Source of the DNA: CAKZNE01 sp964485405
Lineage (GTDB): Bacteria; Bacteroidota; Bacteroidia; Flavobacteriales; Schleiferiaceae
Direction: 5' to 3'
Assembly (NCBI GenBank): GCA_964485405.1
Contig: CAZAJG010000001.1
Span: forward strand, 130,516 to 194,515
DNA length: 64,000 nucleotides
Made by a program: the position numbers and the translations under genes. Below are positions 17,755-26,114 of this stretch, piece after piece. Below the pieces are notes generated by a model, which made no database searches, had not been told where the DNA came from, and saw only the letters and a program-made list of their open reading frames with translations. Within the stretch, counting starts at the first letter, position 1, and each line of letters starts with the position of its first letter.

Positions 17755-17841
17755 ACAGCTTAAAGCACAAAAAGCCTGAGGAACAAGACACTATAATCAA
17801 CTTATTGAATAATGTAATTTTTCCAATAAAACAGCTACTTA

Positions 17842-18513
17842 TTAGTCTTCTATAGTTATTAAACCTGTTTTAATAGACCTTACGATTAAACCCGCTGTGT
17901 TTTTAGCTCCAATTTTTTCCAGTAAGTTTTTACGGTAGGTTTCTATGGTGCGATGACTTACAAAAAGCTTATCTGCAATTTCGCCTGTAGTTAATTCTTG
18001 ACAAATAAGTTCTAACACCTCAAACTCTCTGGGTGTAAGCTGTGCTTTATTACTCAAAGACGGTTTTTGAACTCGCTTTTTCTTCAAGCCTTTAAGCATG
18101 ATTTCAGATACATGATCATTAAAATAATGATCTTTTTCTATAACCGAGGTTATTGCCTCTTTAAGCTCCGTAGCCGATGTGTTTTTAACCAGATAACCGT
18201 TTACGCCCAAATCAAACATATGCAGTATAAAATCCTCTTGCTGCATCATTGTTAAAATGATAATCTTTACTTCAGGGTGCAAACCTTTAACCCGTTCAGC
18301 GGTTTCCATACCATCCAAATTCGGCATCTTTAGATCCATCAGTATCACATCTGGTAATTCAGGAATCTGCTCTAGCTTATTCAAAAGATCTAAACCATCC
18401 TCCGCCTCTAATATTACCTCAAAGCCTTTTATCTTACTAATAATAAAGGCTAAACCCTCTCTAAAAAGAGTATGATCATCGGCAATCGCAATATTAATTT
18501 TGTTCTGTTCCAC
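17842..18513 (-). CDS. NarL/FixJ-family response regulator
   Basis: The N-terminal receiver domain shows the acidic pair Asp12-Asp13, phospho-acceptor Asp60 in DVILMDLKMP, Thr88 and Lys110. The C-terminal LuxR-type helix-turn-helix begins LTPREFEVLELICQ and contains IADKLFVSHRTIETYRKN. The 223-residue length is typical. It is the last gene of a minus-strand operon with a HisKA_3-type kinase 44 bases upstream, its likely cognate partner. Target genes cannot be told from the sequence. Confidence 0.93.
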   Translation of the reverse strand: MEQNKINIAIADDHTLFREGLAFIISKIKGFEVILEAEDGLDLLNKLEQIPELPDVILMDLKMPNLDGMETAERVKGLHPEVKIIILTMMQQEDFILHMFDLGVNGYLVKNTSATELKEAITSVIEKDHYFNDHVSEIMLKGLKKKRVQKPSLSNKAQLTPREFEVLELICQELTTGEIADKLFVSHRTIETYRKNLLEKIGAKNTAGLIVRSIKTGLITIED

Positions 18514-18557
18514 AACTTCTACTACTTTAAAATAGGATTAATCGCTTTTATTTTGAG

Positions 18558-19355
18558 CTAATAACTTCCTTTAATTTCAAACTCAAGTCCACCTTCTTTT
18601 TTGGAGGTAACCTTGGCCTCTGCCGCTAGCATTTCTACCCTCGAAGCTATGGTTTTGAATCCAAAACCACCAATCTCTGGAGACAAATATTTCTCATCGT
18701 TCCAGTCTAAACCAATACCATTATCCTTGTAATCTAAGCGCCAGGTGTGTGGATCAAAAACCAACCGTACAAGAATGGCACTAGCCTCAGCATGTTTGAT
18801 CGTATTATTCATTAATTCATTAACAATCCGATACAAATGCACCTCTTGGTTTGCTGGCAATCGATGCTCGCGATTGTACTTTAACTCCACTTTTATAGCT
18901 CCGGCCTTATTAATTTGCTCGGCCTCTCTTTCTAATACTCGTACCAAACCAAATTTTTCTAGAGCTGTAGGCACCAAATCATGCGAAATACTGCGAAGCT
19001 TTCCTATAGCTTCATCAAGGATAAGTCCAGATTGATCCACCAATTGCTCAACGGAATCTTCCAGCTCGTGCGTTCTCACTTGGCTTACATAAAGTTTTAT
19101 GGTAGAAAGAACACAACCTACCTCATCATGCAAGTCTTGAGCAATTCTATTTCGCTCCTTCTCTTGTGCTTCCAAAGCCGCCACCAAAAGCTTTTTTTGA
19201 TGTGTATGTTTAAGCTCCTGAATGTTTATTTTTTGATTGAAAAGTTTACGTTGATAGAAAATAACAAACAGAATAATGGCCAGCGTAAGCAGAAAAATAA
19301 CCGCTGTACCAATGAGTATTAACCATAAAAAACCTACTTCTTCGAGCTGAGCCAT
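18558..19355 (-). CDS. Sensor histidine kinase (NarX/DegS-type HisKA_3) without sensor domain
   Basis: This kinase probably phosphorylates the response regulator encoded next. I choose the ATG at 19355 (265 residues), which puts a single transmembrane helix at residues about 8-33. An upstream in-frame start at 19412 would add 19 odd residues. A short coiled coil leads to the dimerisation/phospho-acceptor motif RNRIAQDLHDEVGCV with the phospho-acceptor His at residue 76. The ATP-binding domain shows ELMNNTIKHAEA, DNGIGLDW and GGFGFKTIASRVEML. No periplasmic or PAS sensor domain is present, so sensing may rest with the 7-TM protein whose gene overlaps its start by 22 bases. Confidence 0.9.
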   Translation of the reverse strand: MAQLEEVGFLWLILIGTAVIFLLTLAIILFVIFYQRKLFNQKINIQELKHTHQKKLLVAALEAQEKERNRIAQDLHDEVGCVLSTIKLYVSQVRTHELEDSVEQLVDQSGLILDEAIGKLRSISHDLVPTALEKFGLVRVLEREAEQINKAGAIKVELKYNREHRLPANQEVHLYRIVNELMNNTIKHAEASAILVRLVFDPHTWRLDYKDNGIGLDWNDEKYLSPEIGGFGFKTIASRVEMLAAEAKVTSKKEGGLEFEIKGSY

Positions 19356-19987
19356 AACGTTAATGCGCAAATGATTTGAAAAGCAATATAAAATATGGCA
19401 TGTATTGCCCAAATACGAACATAAAACTGAGTAGAATACTCCAAAAAGTAATTACTCAGAATAAAAATAAAAATGTTACTTGAAAAGTAAATAAGCACAC
19501 CTGAACTAAACCAAAACATAGGATATTCGCTAATCCGTTCTATTTTGAGTTCGTTGGCGAACTGGTAAAAACTCATCAAAGCATATACAATAAGTATAAT
19601 ACTCTCCAAGGTTTTTGAATAGGTGTTCATCAACCAAAAACCCTGTACAGTAGCCATGTTTATGGTAAAAAAAACCAAAAAAGCAAAACCTACCCAAAGA
19701 ATGAAGTTTTTTGGCACAAAGCCTTTAAAACTCTTGTGATAGATATAAGATATGACCCCAAACTGAAGGAGTGTATGGAAATTAGAAATAAAGATGTTAT
19801 TCATCTTTTGCAACCACAACATATTACTGGTTCCATCTAAAATAAAAGTAAGCACACTTAACCACACCAAAGCCTTATACTCTGCTTTAACCCTCTTATA
19901 ACGAACAAAGCCCACAACCGTAGGCAATAACGTAAACAGAAAGGTAAAGAGTAAAAAAACCTGAAGAGGTGAGTAGCCTTTTAACAT
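19334..19987 (-). CDS. Seven-transmembrane membrane protein, putative sensor
   Basis: This 217-residue protein shows seven hydrophobic helices (near residues 8-28, 39-60, 66-88, 95-120, 128-148, 155-182 and 190-214) and little else. I recognise no named family. Its 3' end overlaps the start of a sensorless histidine kinase by 22 bases, and a response regulator follows, so the three look like one signalling unit. A role as the membrane sensor is inferred from this context and the 7-TM topology. It has no evident enzymatic motif. Confidence 0.75.
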   Translation of the reverse strand: MLKGYSPLQVFLLFTFLFTLLPTVVGFVRYKRVKAEYKALVWLSVLTFILDGTSNMLWLQKMNNIFISNFHTLLQFGVISYIYHKSFKGFVPKNFILWVGFAFLVFFTINMATVQGFWLMNTYSKTLESIILIVYALMSFYQFANELKIERISEYPMFWFSSGVLIYFSSNIFIFILSNYFLEYSTQFYVRIWAIHAIFYIAFQIICALTLWLSSKK

Positions 19988-20017
19988 TTCATTTTTATAC
20001 TTTTTTTGAAAAGAGAA

Positions 20018-20041
20018 GCCCTTTACACAAGGTAAAGGACT
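20018..20041 (-). terminator. Possible terminator between the orphan gene and the 7-TM gene
   Basis: A 7-bp perfect stem (CCTTTAC and GTAAAGG) with a 5-base loop and partial extension on both sides lies 40 bases past the stop of the minus-strand gene at 20082. The T tract is stronger in the plus direction, so orientation is uncertain. Confidence 0.4.
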
Positions 20042-20081
20042 CCTTTTTTCCTGATACAGGAGGGAGGCAATTAAATAGGTT

Positions 20082-20789
20082 TTAACATGTTTTAGGACAT
20101 GGTGCAGAAAGGTCGTAATAGTTACTTATTACTTTACCATCATTCATTGCAGCAATCATAGTTCCGAACAAGTTAGGAGCTTCATCCTCATTAGCTGGAA
20201 CAATATCGTGACAAACGTTTAGAAAGAAAACATTTTCTATAGTTGCTTTGGCTGCATCAATTACTTTGTGAAAATCGCTAGAGGAATAATTATACCCTCT
20301 AAGCACTTCAATATCCCCCTCAGGATACACCGTAACTTTAAAGGTTCCAGCATCGTAATCGCTTAACTCCTCCCAGTTATCTAACCAGCATTGCGCCATT
20401 TGCGGAGCAACCAATCCCCCAACTGGATCTCCACCGTTTACTAAGGTTAATGGTGTGCTTGTAAGTTTTACTTGAGGACAACAATACGCTGTAACTCGAT
20501 CTCCCGCAAGATCTACTCCCCAAACCAGCATTTTAAATTTAAACGAATCCGTTTCCAAAGGATCGTAGCCAAAACGCACTTTGTAATTGTGGCAATTTGG
20601 TGTTCCAATAAGGGATACGTAATCCAAAAAGCTCATTCCCCAGCCATAGATTTTTTCCCCGTTGTAAGTGAACAGTGACTCTAGACTTTCATTGTTCTGT
20701 ACATAGCTATCCCATTCACTAAGAATAGTGCTTACATACGTTTCATCTGTGATGAAGGTACTACTTTGTGTTTCAGTAAGGTTTTCCAT
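20082..20789 (-). CDS. Hypothetical protein (235 aa)
   Basis: I do not recognise this protein. It begins MENLTETQSSTFITDETYV without a signal peptide or membrane helix, so it is probably cytoplasmic. It has about six Cys, including a CC pair (AYCCPQ) and a terminal PCPKTC. Composition is acidic with many aromatic residues, consistent with a folded globular protein. It is a single-gene unit with its own promoter-like -7 element and a hairpin downstream. Neighbours (a signalling operon and a DUF1801/YdeI gene) give no clear clue. Confidence 0.7.
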   Translation of the reverse strand: MENLTETQSSTFITDETYVSTILSEWDSYVQNNESLESLFTYNGEKIYGWGMSFLDYVSLIGTPNCHNYKVRFGYDPLETDSFKFKMLVWGVDLAGDRVTAYCCPQVKLTSTPLTLVNGGDPVGGLVAPQMAQCWLDNWEELSDYDAGTFKVTVYPEGDIEVLRGYNYSSSDFHKVIDAAKATIENVFFLNVCHDIVPANEDEAPNLFGTMIAAMNDGKVISNYYDLSAPCPKTC

Positions 20790-20815
20790 AATTAAAGACT
20801 TTATAATTCTATACT

Positions 20816-20823
20816 CAAATGTA
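20816..20823 (-). promoter_or_regulatory. -7 element for the 235-aa orphan gene
   Basis: On the minus strand TACATTTG matches TANNTTTG about 27 bases before the start codon, with a TTTC (one mismatch from TTTG) 19 bases further upstream. Confidence 0.5.
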
Positions 20824-21074
20824 GGTTAACTAACAAGCAGAAGAAAACTCTAGAGAAACAAGCGATTCATTCAAAAACCTATTTAAACTTCTGAAAATAA
20901 AATATTTAACTATTTTTACGCAAGAAAATAAGCTTAAAAAAACCGCCTTTTAACGGATAAATTTCCGTGTTTACACGGACTCCCATTCTTGAACTATATG
21001 CATCCATACGACTAAGCCTTCTTTCTCAAACTGAAAAGCTCTATTTTAGAAATATCAATCCTTACAAAAACAAT

Positions 21075-21665
21075 ATGGAAAACCATAAATCTGCTGAAGA
21101 TTATGTACAGTCCAACCCAAATTGGCTCTCTTTATTAAGCCGTTTGAGAGAGATTCTCTTAAGTACTGAATTAGAAGAGACTATAAAATGGGGTATCCCC
21201 ACATACACGATCAACAACAAAAATGTAGTTGGCTTAGCAGCCTTTAAAGAACACGTAGCCATTTGGTTTTTTAACGGAGTATTTTTACAAGATGAAAAAA
21301 AAGTGCTCATAAATGCTCAAGCAGGCACAACTAAAGGCTTAAGACAATGGCGTTTTAATCGCTCGGCAGAAATAGAAACCGATTTGGTAAAGGCTTATCT
21401 AGAAGAGGCAATCGAAAATCAAAAAAAGGGCTTGGTTGTAAAACCAGAGAAAAAATCGTTGCACATTCCGGTTGAACTAGAAGCTAAACTCAACGACAAC
21501 CCTCAGCTAAAAATATGTTTTGACCGATTTACACAAAGCAAAAAAAGAGAGTTTGCTGAATACATTTTAAACGCCAAAAGAGCAGAAACTAAACTAAAGC
21601 GTTTGGAGAAGATAACACCATTAATCTTGCAGCAAGTCGGTTTACACGATAAGTATAAAAACTAG
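21075..21665 (+). CDS. DUF1801 / YdeI-OmdA-family protein
   Basis: This is a small cytoplasmic protein of about 196 residues. The N-terminal half fits the DUF1801 (YdhG-like) fold, with LREILLSTELEETIKWGIPT and the VAIWFFNG strand. The C-terminal half fits the YdeI/OmdA ('bacteriocin-protection') domain, with FTQSKKREFAEYILNAKR. I use the ATG at 21075; an upstream start at 20967 would add 36 residues that do not resemble the family. A Crp/Fnr gene starts 2 bases after its stop, so the two are probably cotranscribed. The biochemical role of this family is not established. Confidence 0.82.
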   Translation: MENHKSAEDYVQSNPNWLSLLSRLREILLSTELEETIKWGIPTYTINNKNVVGLAAFKEHVAIWFFNGVFLQDEKKVLINAQAGTTKGLRQWRFNRSAEIETDLVKAYLEEAIENQKKGLVVKPEKKSLHIPVELEAKLNDNPQLKICFDRFTQSKKREFAEYILNAKRAETKLKRLEKITPLILQQVGLHDKYKN

Positions 21666-21667
21666 CT

Positions 21668-22243
21668 ATGTACGAGTCCCTCTGGTTATTTATTGATTCT
21701 ATTATTGAGCTAAACGCTAAGGAAAAGGCTTTGGTAGAAAACTGTTTTGTTTTAAGACAAGTACCCAAAAAACACTTTTTGGTAAAAGAAGGAGAAGTAA
21801 CAAGAGAAATATACTTTATCAAAAAAGGTATACTTCGCCTTCTCTACAATAAGGACGGAGAAGATATCACGGCTTTCATTTTTCAGGAAAACTTATTTGC
21901 AAGTGCATTCAGTAGCTTTTTGGAGCAAAAACCGAGCATACAAGAGCTAGAGGCTTTGGAAGACTGTGACCTATTAGTTATGCAAAGAGCCGACCTTTAC
22001 AAACTCTATGAAACCATACCCAAGTTCAACACCTTTACTCGAATCCTAGCGGAGCAAAGATTTATTCATGCTCAACGTGTTGTATCTTCTCATATTTTAA
22101 AGAGCCCAGAACAGCGATACCAAGACTACGCAAAGGAAAACCCAGGAATTCTACAACGTGTACCGCAACACATTATCGCTTCCTTTTTAGGTATAACACC
22201 CGTTTCACTCAGCAGGATTAGAAAAAGACTGCTCCACAAATGA
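21668..22243 (+). CDS. Crp/Fnr-family transcriptional regulator
   Basis: The N-terminal cyclic-nucleotide-binding-like beta roll contains FLVKEGEVTREIYFIKKG. The C-terminal winged helix shows QHIIASFLGITPVSLSRIRK, the Crp-type recognition helix. The 191-residue length is typical of the short Bacteroidota Crp-like regulators. It has no Fe-S cysteine cluster of the Fnr kind, and I see no clear cAMP-binding signature, so the effector is unknown. It forms an operon with the DUF1801 gene. A 12-bp palindrome directly after its stop, before the SRPBCC gene, is a candidate target site. Confidence 0.9.
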   Translation: MYESLWLFIDSIIELNAKEKALVENCFVLRQVPKKHFLVKEGEVTREIYFIKKGILRLLYNKDGEDITAFIFQENLFASAFSSFLEQKPSIQELEALEDCDLLVMQRADLYKLYETIPKFNTFTRILAEQRFIHAQRVVSSHILKSPEQRYQDYAKENPGILQRVPQHIIASFLGITPVSLSRIRKRLLHK

Positions 22244-22255
22244 TTTGTTAACAAA
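22244..22255. promoter_or_regulatory. 12-bp palindrome, candidate Crp-like operator
   Basis: TTTGTTAACAAA is a perfect 12-bp palindrome lying directly after the Crp/Fnr stop codon and about 55 bases before the SRPBCC gene. A second GTTAAC-like half follows within 10 bases. Position and symmetry suggest a regulator-binding site, but binding is inferred only. Confidence 0.4.
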
Positions 22256-22309
22256 GGTTAACGATTTGTACGTTTCTTCTGCCCTAGTTTTGATCCAAAC
22301 AAATTGAAT

Positions 22310-22765
22310 ATGAAATCTTTAAAAACAGAAATCATCCTAGCAGCAACGCCCGAACAGATATGGCAAACGCTTATTGATTTTAACCGATATAAAAACTGGA
22401 ATCCATTTATTGTTGATTCCAAGGGTGAAGCTAAGGCAGGAAACCGATTGGAAAACACCATTCGCTTGAAAAATAAAGAACAAAAGTTCACGCCCAAGCT
22501 AACTCAAGTTAAACCGAAAGAGTACCTAGAATGGGTTGGGCATTTATGGGTACCTGGATTATTCGATGGAAGACACTATTTTAAAATAGAAACACTCGAA
22601 GATGGAAAGTGTAAACTCATTCATGGAGAGCATTTTTCTGGAATATTAAGCGGGCTCATTTTTAAGTTGATTAAAGAGGATACGCTTGAAGGTTTTAAAA
22701 GGATGAACGAAGCTCTGAACGCCCTTCTAAATTGCCCTTCATTCCACTTCAAAAATAAACTGTAA
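22310..22765 (+). CDS. SRPBCC (START-like) domain protein
   Basis: This is a 151-residue single-domain protein of the SRPBCC superfamily, whose fold forms a deep hydrophobic ligand-binding cavity. It has the typical opening ILAATPEQIWQTLIDFNRYK and the WVGHLWVPGLFDGRHYF strand region. I use the ATG at 22310; a TTG two codons earlier is the alternative. It lies directly after a Crp/Fnr gene with a TAGTTTTG -7-like element and a palindrome between them, so it may be a target of that regulator. Its 3' end overlaps the convergent methyltransferase gene by 27 bases. Confidence 0.85.
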   Translation: MKSLKTEIILAATPEQIWQTLIDFNRYKNWNPFIVDSKGEAKAGNRLENTIRLKNKEQKFTPKLTQVKPKEYLEWVGHLWVPGLFDGRHYFKIETLEDGKCKLIHGEHFSGILSGLIFKLIKEDTLEGFKRMNEALNALLNCPSFHFKNKL

Positions 22766-23467
22766 GTAATTATTAATCGCACCTATCGGTTTTAACTTTA
22801 TGTAAAAAGAGCTCACAAAATCTTCAAACGCCTTATACTCATGTGCCGGCACTACAAACTCATCAAAGATGATGATATCTCCATTTTTTAGATGAGGGAA
22901 AAGGACACTCAAGCAATACATAGCTGACGAATACAAATCTCCATCTACATGCACAATAGTAGTTTTATCCTTAAAAGCTATTTCAGGTATGGTTTGCAAT
23001 AAGGTATCTTGAAAAAGACCTTTGACAAAGTTAATCCGATCGTCCTCTATAAGCGGAAAATTACCTCCGCGATTAAAAGTTCCTGCTTTATAATGACCAT
23101 AATCTTCCGGCAATCCTTCATAAGTATCAAAAGCCCACAATCTAGAACTTAAGTTTTCATTATTCTCCGACCACCATCTTAGTGAGTTACCACGACCCAC
23201 TCCAAATTCCAAATAGTTTATGTCTTTACTTCTTAAACTTCTCTTATCTAAGTACCATGCGTACATTTTAAAACGATTTTTATGCAGAACCGCCTTGTTG
23301 TAAAAATCATTGTACTCCAGCACAGACTTGTTAGCCTCAATCCAACTAGACATTTTATTTAGATAACCGAAGTAAACAAAGAGGTTAGCCGCAAACCCAA
23401 AAACTCTATGTAGCTTAAATCGGATATAATTTGCCTTTACCTTCTTTATAATCTTAATTTTATTCAT
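22739..23467 (-). CDS. TylF/MycF-type class I methyltransferase
   Basis: This is a predicted SAM-dependent methyltransferase of the TylF (macrocin O-methyltransferase) family, 242 residues. The SAM-binding motif I is YLEFGVGRGNSLRWW. Then come LWAFDTYEGLPEDYG and the metal/acid-rich TIVHVDGDLYSSA, DIIIFDEF segments, all TylF hallmarks. No polyketide or glycosylation genes are nearby, so the substrate may be a sugar or surface glycan. It is monocistronic and converges with the SRPBCC gene, overlapping by 27 bases. Confidence 0.85.
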   Translation of the reverse strand: MNKIKIIKKVKANYIRFKLHRVFGFAANLFVYFGYLNKMSSWIEANKSVLEYNDFYNKAVLHKNRFKMYAWYLDKRSLRSKDINYLEFGVGRGNSLRWWSENNENLSSRLWAFDTYEGLPEDYGHYKAGTFNRGGNFPLIEDDRINFVKGLFQDTLLQTIPEIAFKDKTTIVHVDGDLYSSAMYCLSVLFPHLKNGDIIIFDEFVVPAHEYKAFEDFVSSFYIKLKPIGAINNYLQFIFEVE

Positions 23468-23583
23468 GACTTAGTTTTGATCGAAATTTGCGAACCAATA
23501 AAAAAACTCTTAATCAAAGAGAATCTCAAACATAGATTATTTCGTTAACTTATTTATTATTATCGCCTAAACTATATTAGTGC

Positions 23584-23973
23584 ATGAATCTCCAACAAAG
23601 AATAGAAGAATCGACCACCTCCATATTTAAAGCAGTCTTCCCAAATACAACCAACCATTACGATACTCTTTTTGGTGGAGCCGCCATGCAACTCATGGAT
23701 GAAGTAGCCTTTATAACCGCTACTCGATTTGCTCGAAAAAAAGTGGTTACCATCTCCTCTGATAGAATAAACTTTAAATCCCCCATACCAGCCGGAACTA
23801 TTATTGAACTGGTAGGGAAAGTATCGAAAATAGGAACCACCAGCCTCGATGTTAAAGTGGATATTTTTATTGAGGAAATGTATAGTAACGAGCGGAAAAA
23901 AGCCATAAATGGCACTTTTACTTTTGTGGCAGTTGATGAGCAAAAAAAGCCGACATCTATATTAGATTCCTAA
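23584..23973 (+). CDS. Acyl-CoA thioesterase (YciA/BFIT-type hotdog protein)
   Basis: It probably hydrolyses acyl-CoA thioesters. The 129-residue hotdog-fold protein has NHYDTLFGGAAMQLMDEVAF, the conserved N/G...D active-site region of the acyl-CoA thioester hydrolase family, followed by SSDRINFKSPIPAGTIIELVG. It lies 4 bases before a Crp/Fnr gene and is probably cotranscribed with it. Substrate chain length cannot be inferred. Confidence 0.88.
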   Translation: MNLQQRIEESTTSIFKAVFPNTTNHYDTLFGGAAMQLMDEVAFITATRFARKKVVTISSDRINFKSPIPAGTIIELVGKVSKIGTTSLDVKVDIFIEEMYSNERKKAINGTFTFVAVDEQKKPTSILDS

Positions 23974-23977
23974 ACAC

Positions 23978-24538
23978 ATGAAGGATTTTCTGAACCATCT
24001 TTATCCCATTCCGGATGATATACTTGAAGCGTATTCCGCTCTATGGAAACCTATAGAAATGAAAAAGAAGGATTTAATTACACGGGAAGGTCAAACCGAG
24101 CGGTATATGTATTTTGTTTTGGAAGGGATTCAAAGATCCTACTACATCAATAAGGGTAAAGAGCATGTTATTGCTTTTACTTACCCTCCATCTTTTTCAG
24201 GAATGCCAGAATCTTTCATTTCGCAAACACCTTCTCGATATTTCTTGGAATGCTTAACAGATAGTAGCTTTTTACGAATTAGCTACGAAGATCATCAACA
24301 AATGCTCAAAAAACACCGAGCCATTGAAACCGCTTTTAGAATAGGAACCGAAAAGCTTTTAGTAGGAATGCTTGATCGATATTATGAGTTATTGGCTTTT
24401 GATATTGAAGAACGTTTTAAAGCATTCACCACAAGAAGTCCTCATTTATTGAACATGGTTCCACACAAACACTTAGCTTCTTACTTACGAATAGACCCCA
24501 GCAACTTTAGTCGTTTAATGGGGAAAATAACCATATAA
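23978..24538 (+). CDS. Crp/Fnr-family transcriptional regulator
   Basis: This is the second Crp-like regulator in the window (186 residues). The beta-roll region reads LITREGQTERYMYFVLEG, and the C-terminal winged helix ends HKHLASYLRIDPSNFSRLMGKI. No Fe-S cysteines are seen. It is coupled to the thioesterase upstream (4-base gap). It resembles the one at 21668 in length and layout but is clearly divergent, so the two are not a recent duplication. Confidence 0.88.
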   Translation: MKDFLNHLYPIPDDILEAYSALWKPIEMKKKDLITREGQTERYMYFVLEGIQRSYYINKGKEHVIAFTYPPSFSGMPESFISQTPSRYFLECLTDSSFLRISYEDHQQMLKKHRAIETAFRIGTEKLLVGMLDRYYELLAFDIEERFKAFTTRSPHLLNMVPHKHLASYLRIDPSNFSRLMGKITI

Positions 24539-24547
24539 AAAGCAAGC

Positions 24548-24571
24548 AAATCTTGTTATACAACAAGATTT
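24548..24571 (+). terminator. Hairpin after the second Crp/Fnr gene
   Basis: A perfect 10-bp inverted repeat (AAATCTTGTT and AACAAGATTT) with a 4-base loop lies 10 bases past the stop codon. No T tract follows, so it is a terminator or processing stem of moderate certainty. Confidence 0.5.
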
Positions 24572-24613
24572 AAGATGGAAATGTATTGGAATTTTGTCTT
24601 CAAATTACTGAAA

Positions 24614-25531
24614 ATGAAATATCTGACTTTAACATTCCTTCTTATGACAGCTACCAACACTATCGCTCAACCCAATTGGTTAGACACTTTAGCCTACCCT
24701 TTTAATTCCAATTATTTAGAACTTCCTGATGGAAAAATGAATTATGTAGACGAAGGTACAGGAGAGGTTATCCTTTTTATACATGGTACGCCAAGCTGGT
24801 CATTTCTTTACCGAAACCACATTAAGGAATTATCCAAAAACTATCGCTGTATTGCTCTAGACCATTTGGGCTTTGGCTTATCCGAAAAATCTAAGAGCTT
24901 TAACGGCACGCCAGAATTGCACGCAGCCAATCTAAAAGCGTTAATAGAGCATTTAGATTTAAAAAATATTACTCTAGTCGTTCATGATTTTGGCGGACCA
25001 ATTGGCTTGTCAAATGCCATTGACAATCCGAAAAGGACAAAGCGAATTGTTTTATTCAATACCTGGCTATGGGAAACGAAATCTAAGCCCGAAGCACAAA
25101 AAATCAACAAACTTTTGAGCAGTGGCTTGGGTCGGTTCCTTTACCTGAACCTCAACTTCTCGCCCAAAGTTCTTCTCAAAAAAGGCTTTTATGATAAAGA
25201 GATACTTACTAAAAGTATTCATCAACAATACCTGAAACCTTTTGGAAAAAAGAAAGATCGATACGGCTTACTTTATATAGGACAAGCCTTAGTTGGTTCT
25301 TCAGATTGGTATGCTAAACAATGGGAGGCATTGGATGCAATCGTTAACAAGCCTATCCTAATTTTATGGGGAACCAAAGATGAGTTCATCGACACTTCTT
25401 ACCTGAAAAAATGGAAAAACAGACTACCTAATGCTCAGGTAGTAGAATATGAATGCGGGCATTTTGTTCAAGAAGAAAAAGCTGAAGAATCTATTGAACA
25501 GATAAAACAGTTTATGCACACTACTCGCTAA
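24614..25531 (+). CDS. Exported alpha/beta hydrolase, haloalkane-dehalogenase-like
   Basis: With the start at the ATG 24614 (305 residues) the protein opens with a signal peptide ending near NTIAQ. An upstream ATG at 24575 would put 13 extra residues before it. The catalytic machinery of the alpha/beta-hydrolase fold is visible: oxyanion motif HGTPSWSF, nucleophile Asp125 in VVHDFGGPIG, acid Asp256 in LWGTKDEF and His283 in CGHFVQE. An Asp nucleophile places it with haloalkane dehalogenases and epoxide hydrolases. The Trp that normally follows the nucleophile in dehalogenases is Phe here, so dehalogenase activity is doubtful. It is a single gene. Confidence 0.83.
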   Translation: MKYLTLTFLLMTATNTIAQPNWLDTLAYPFNSNYLELPDGKMNYVDEGTGEVILFIHGTPSWSFLYRNHIKELSKNYRCIALDHLGFGLSEKSKSFNGTPELHAANLKALIEHLDLKNITLVVHDFGGPIGLSNAIDNPKRTKRIVLFNTWLWETKSKPEAQKINKLLSSGLGRFLYLNLNFSPKVLLKKGFYDKEILTKSIHQQYLKPFGKKKDRYGLLYIGQALVGSSDWYAKQWEALDAIVNKPILILWGTKDEFIDTSYLKKWKNRLPNAQVVEYECGHFVQEEKAEESIEQIKQFMHTTR

Positions 25532-25657
25532 TCCATTCACCGATAAAAAGGAGAAAACCATCTGCTCTTTCTCATCATCCACCGAATAGTTAAAGCCGCG
25601 TTTTACTCTCATCCTACTTTTGAATTATCAAAAAAGGTAACAAACAAATTAAACGCT

Positions 25658-26032
25658 ATGAATACTTTATACTATGTTTTAACTTTATTATCGTTAGGAG
25701 TGAGAGAAGAGGCTTTATCAAACTACTTGGGAACCATGAAAATTGAAAATCACCCCCCAATGAGTCAGGTTAAAACGATCAATCACAACACTAAAAAAAC
25801 ATCCCTTTCCATTTACCCAAATCCTGCCACTACAGAGATTAAAGTGCAACTTGATGAGAAAATAAGAGAGGGAGTAGTATTCATTTTTAACACCTCCGGG
25901 AAGGCCGAAATGACTTTTGGAATAAATCAAGTAGAGGAATTTCAGCTACCCCTAAACCTTAAACCCGGATATTACATTTTACGAGTAACACAGCAGGAGG
26001 AGAGCAAACAATCCCCTTTTTTAGTCTATTAA
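25658..26032 (+). CDS. Small protein with type A T9SS sorting domain
   Basis: The last ~75 residues of this 124-residue protein form a Por-type (type A) T9SS C-terminal sorting domain: LSIYPNPATTEIKVQLDE, then VFIFNTSGK and LKPGYYILRV. Only about 45 residues precede it. These include a weakly hydrophobic N-terminus that is a poor signal peptide. So the cargo part is nearly absent. It may be a remnant of a larger secreted protein or a real mini-protein. It stands alone between hairpins and an AraC gene. Confidence 0.65.
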   Translation: MNTLYYVLTLLSLGVREEALSNYLGTMKIENHPPMSQVKTINHNTKKTSLSIYPNPATTEIKVQLDEKIREGVVFIFNTSGKAEMTFGINQVEEFQLPLNLKPGYYILRVTQQEESKQSPFLVY

Positions 26033-26114
26033 ATTTTTGATTCTGATTTAGAGCCCTCTTACTTTCTTTTTTTAGCGTTTAAACCTTTTAGAGGAATGCT
26101 TTAAGTCAAATAAA

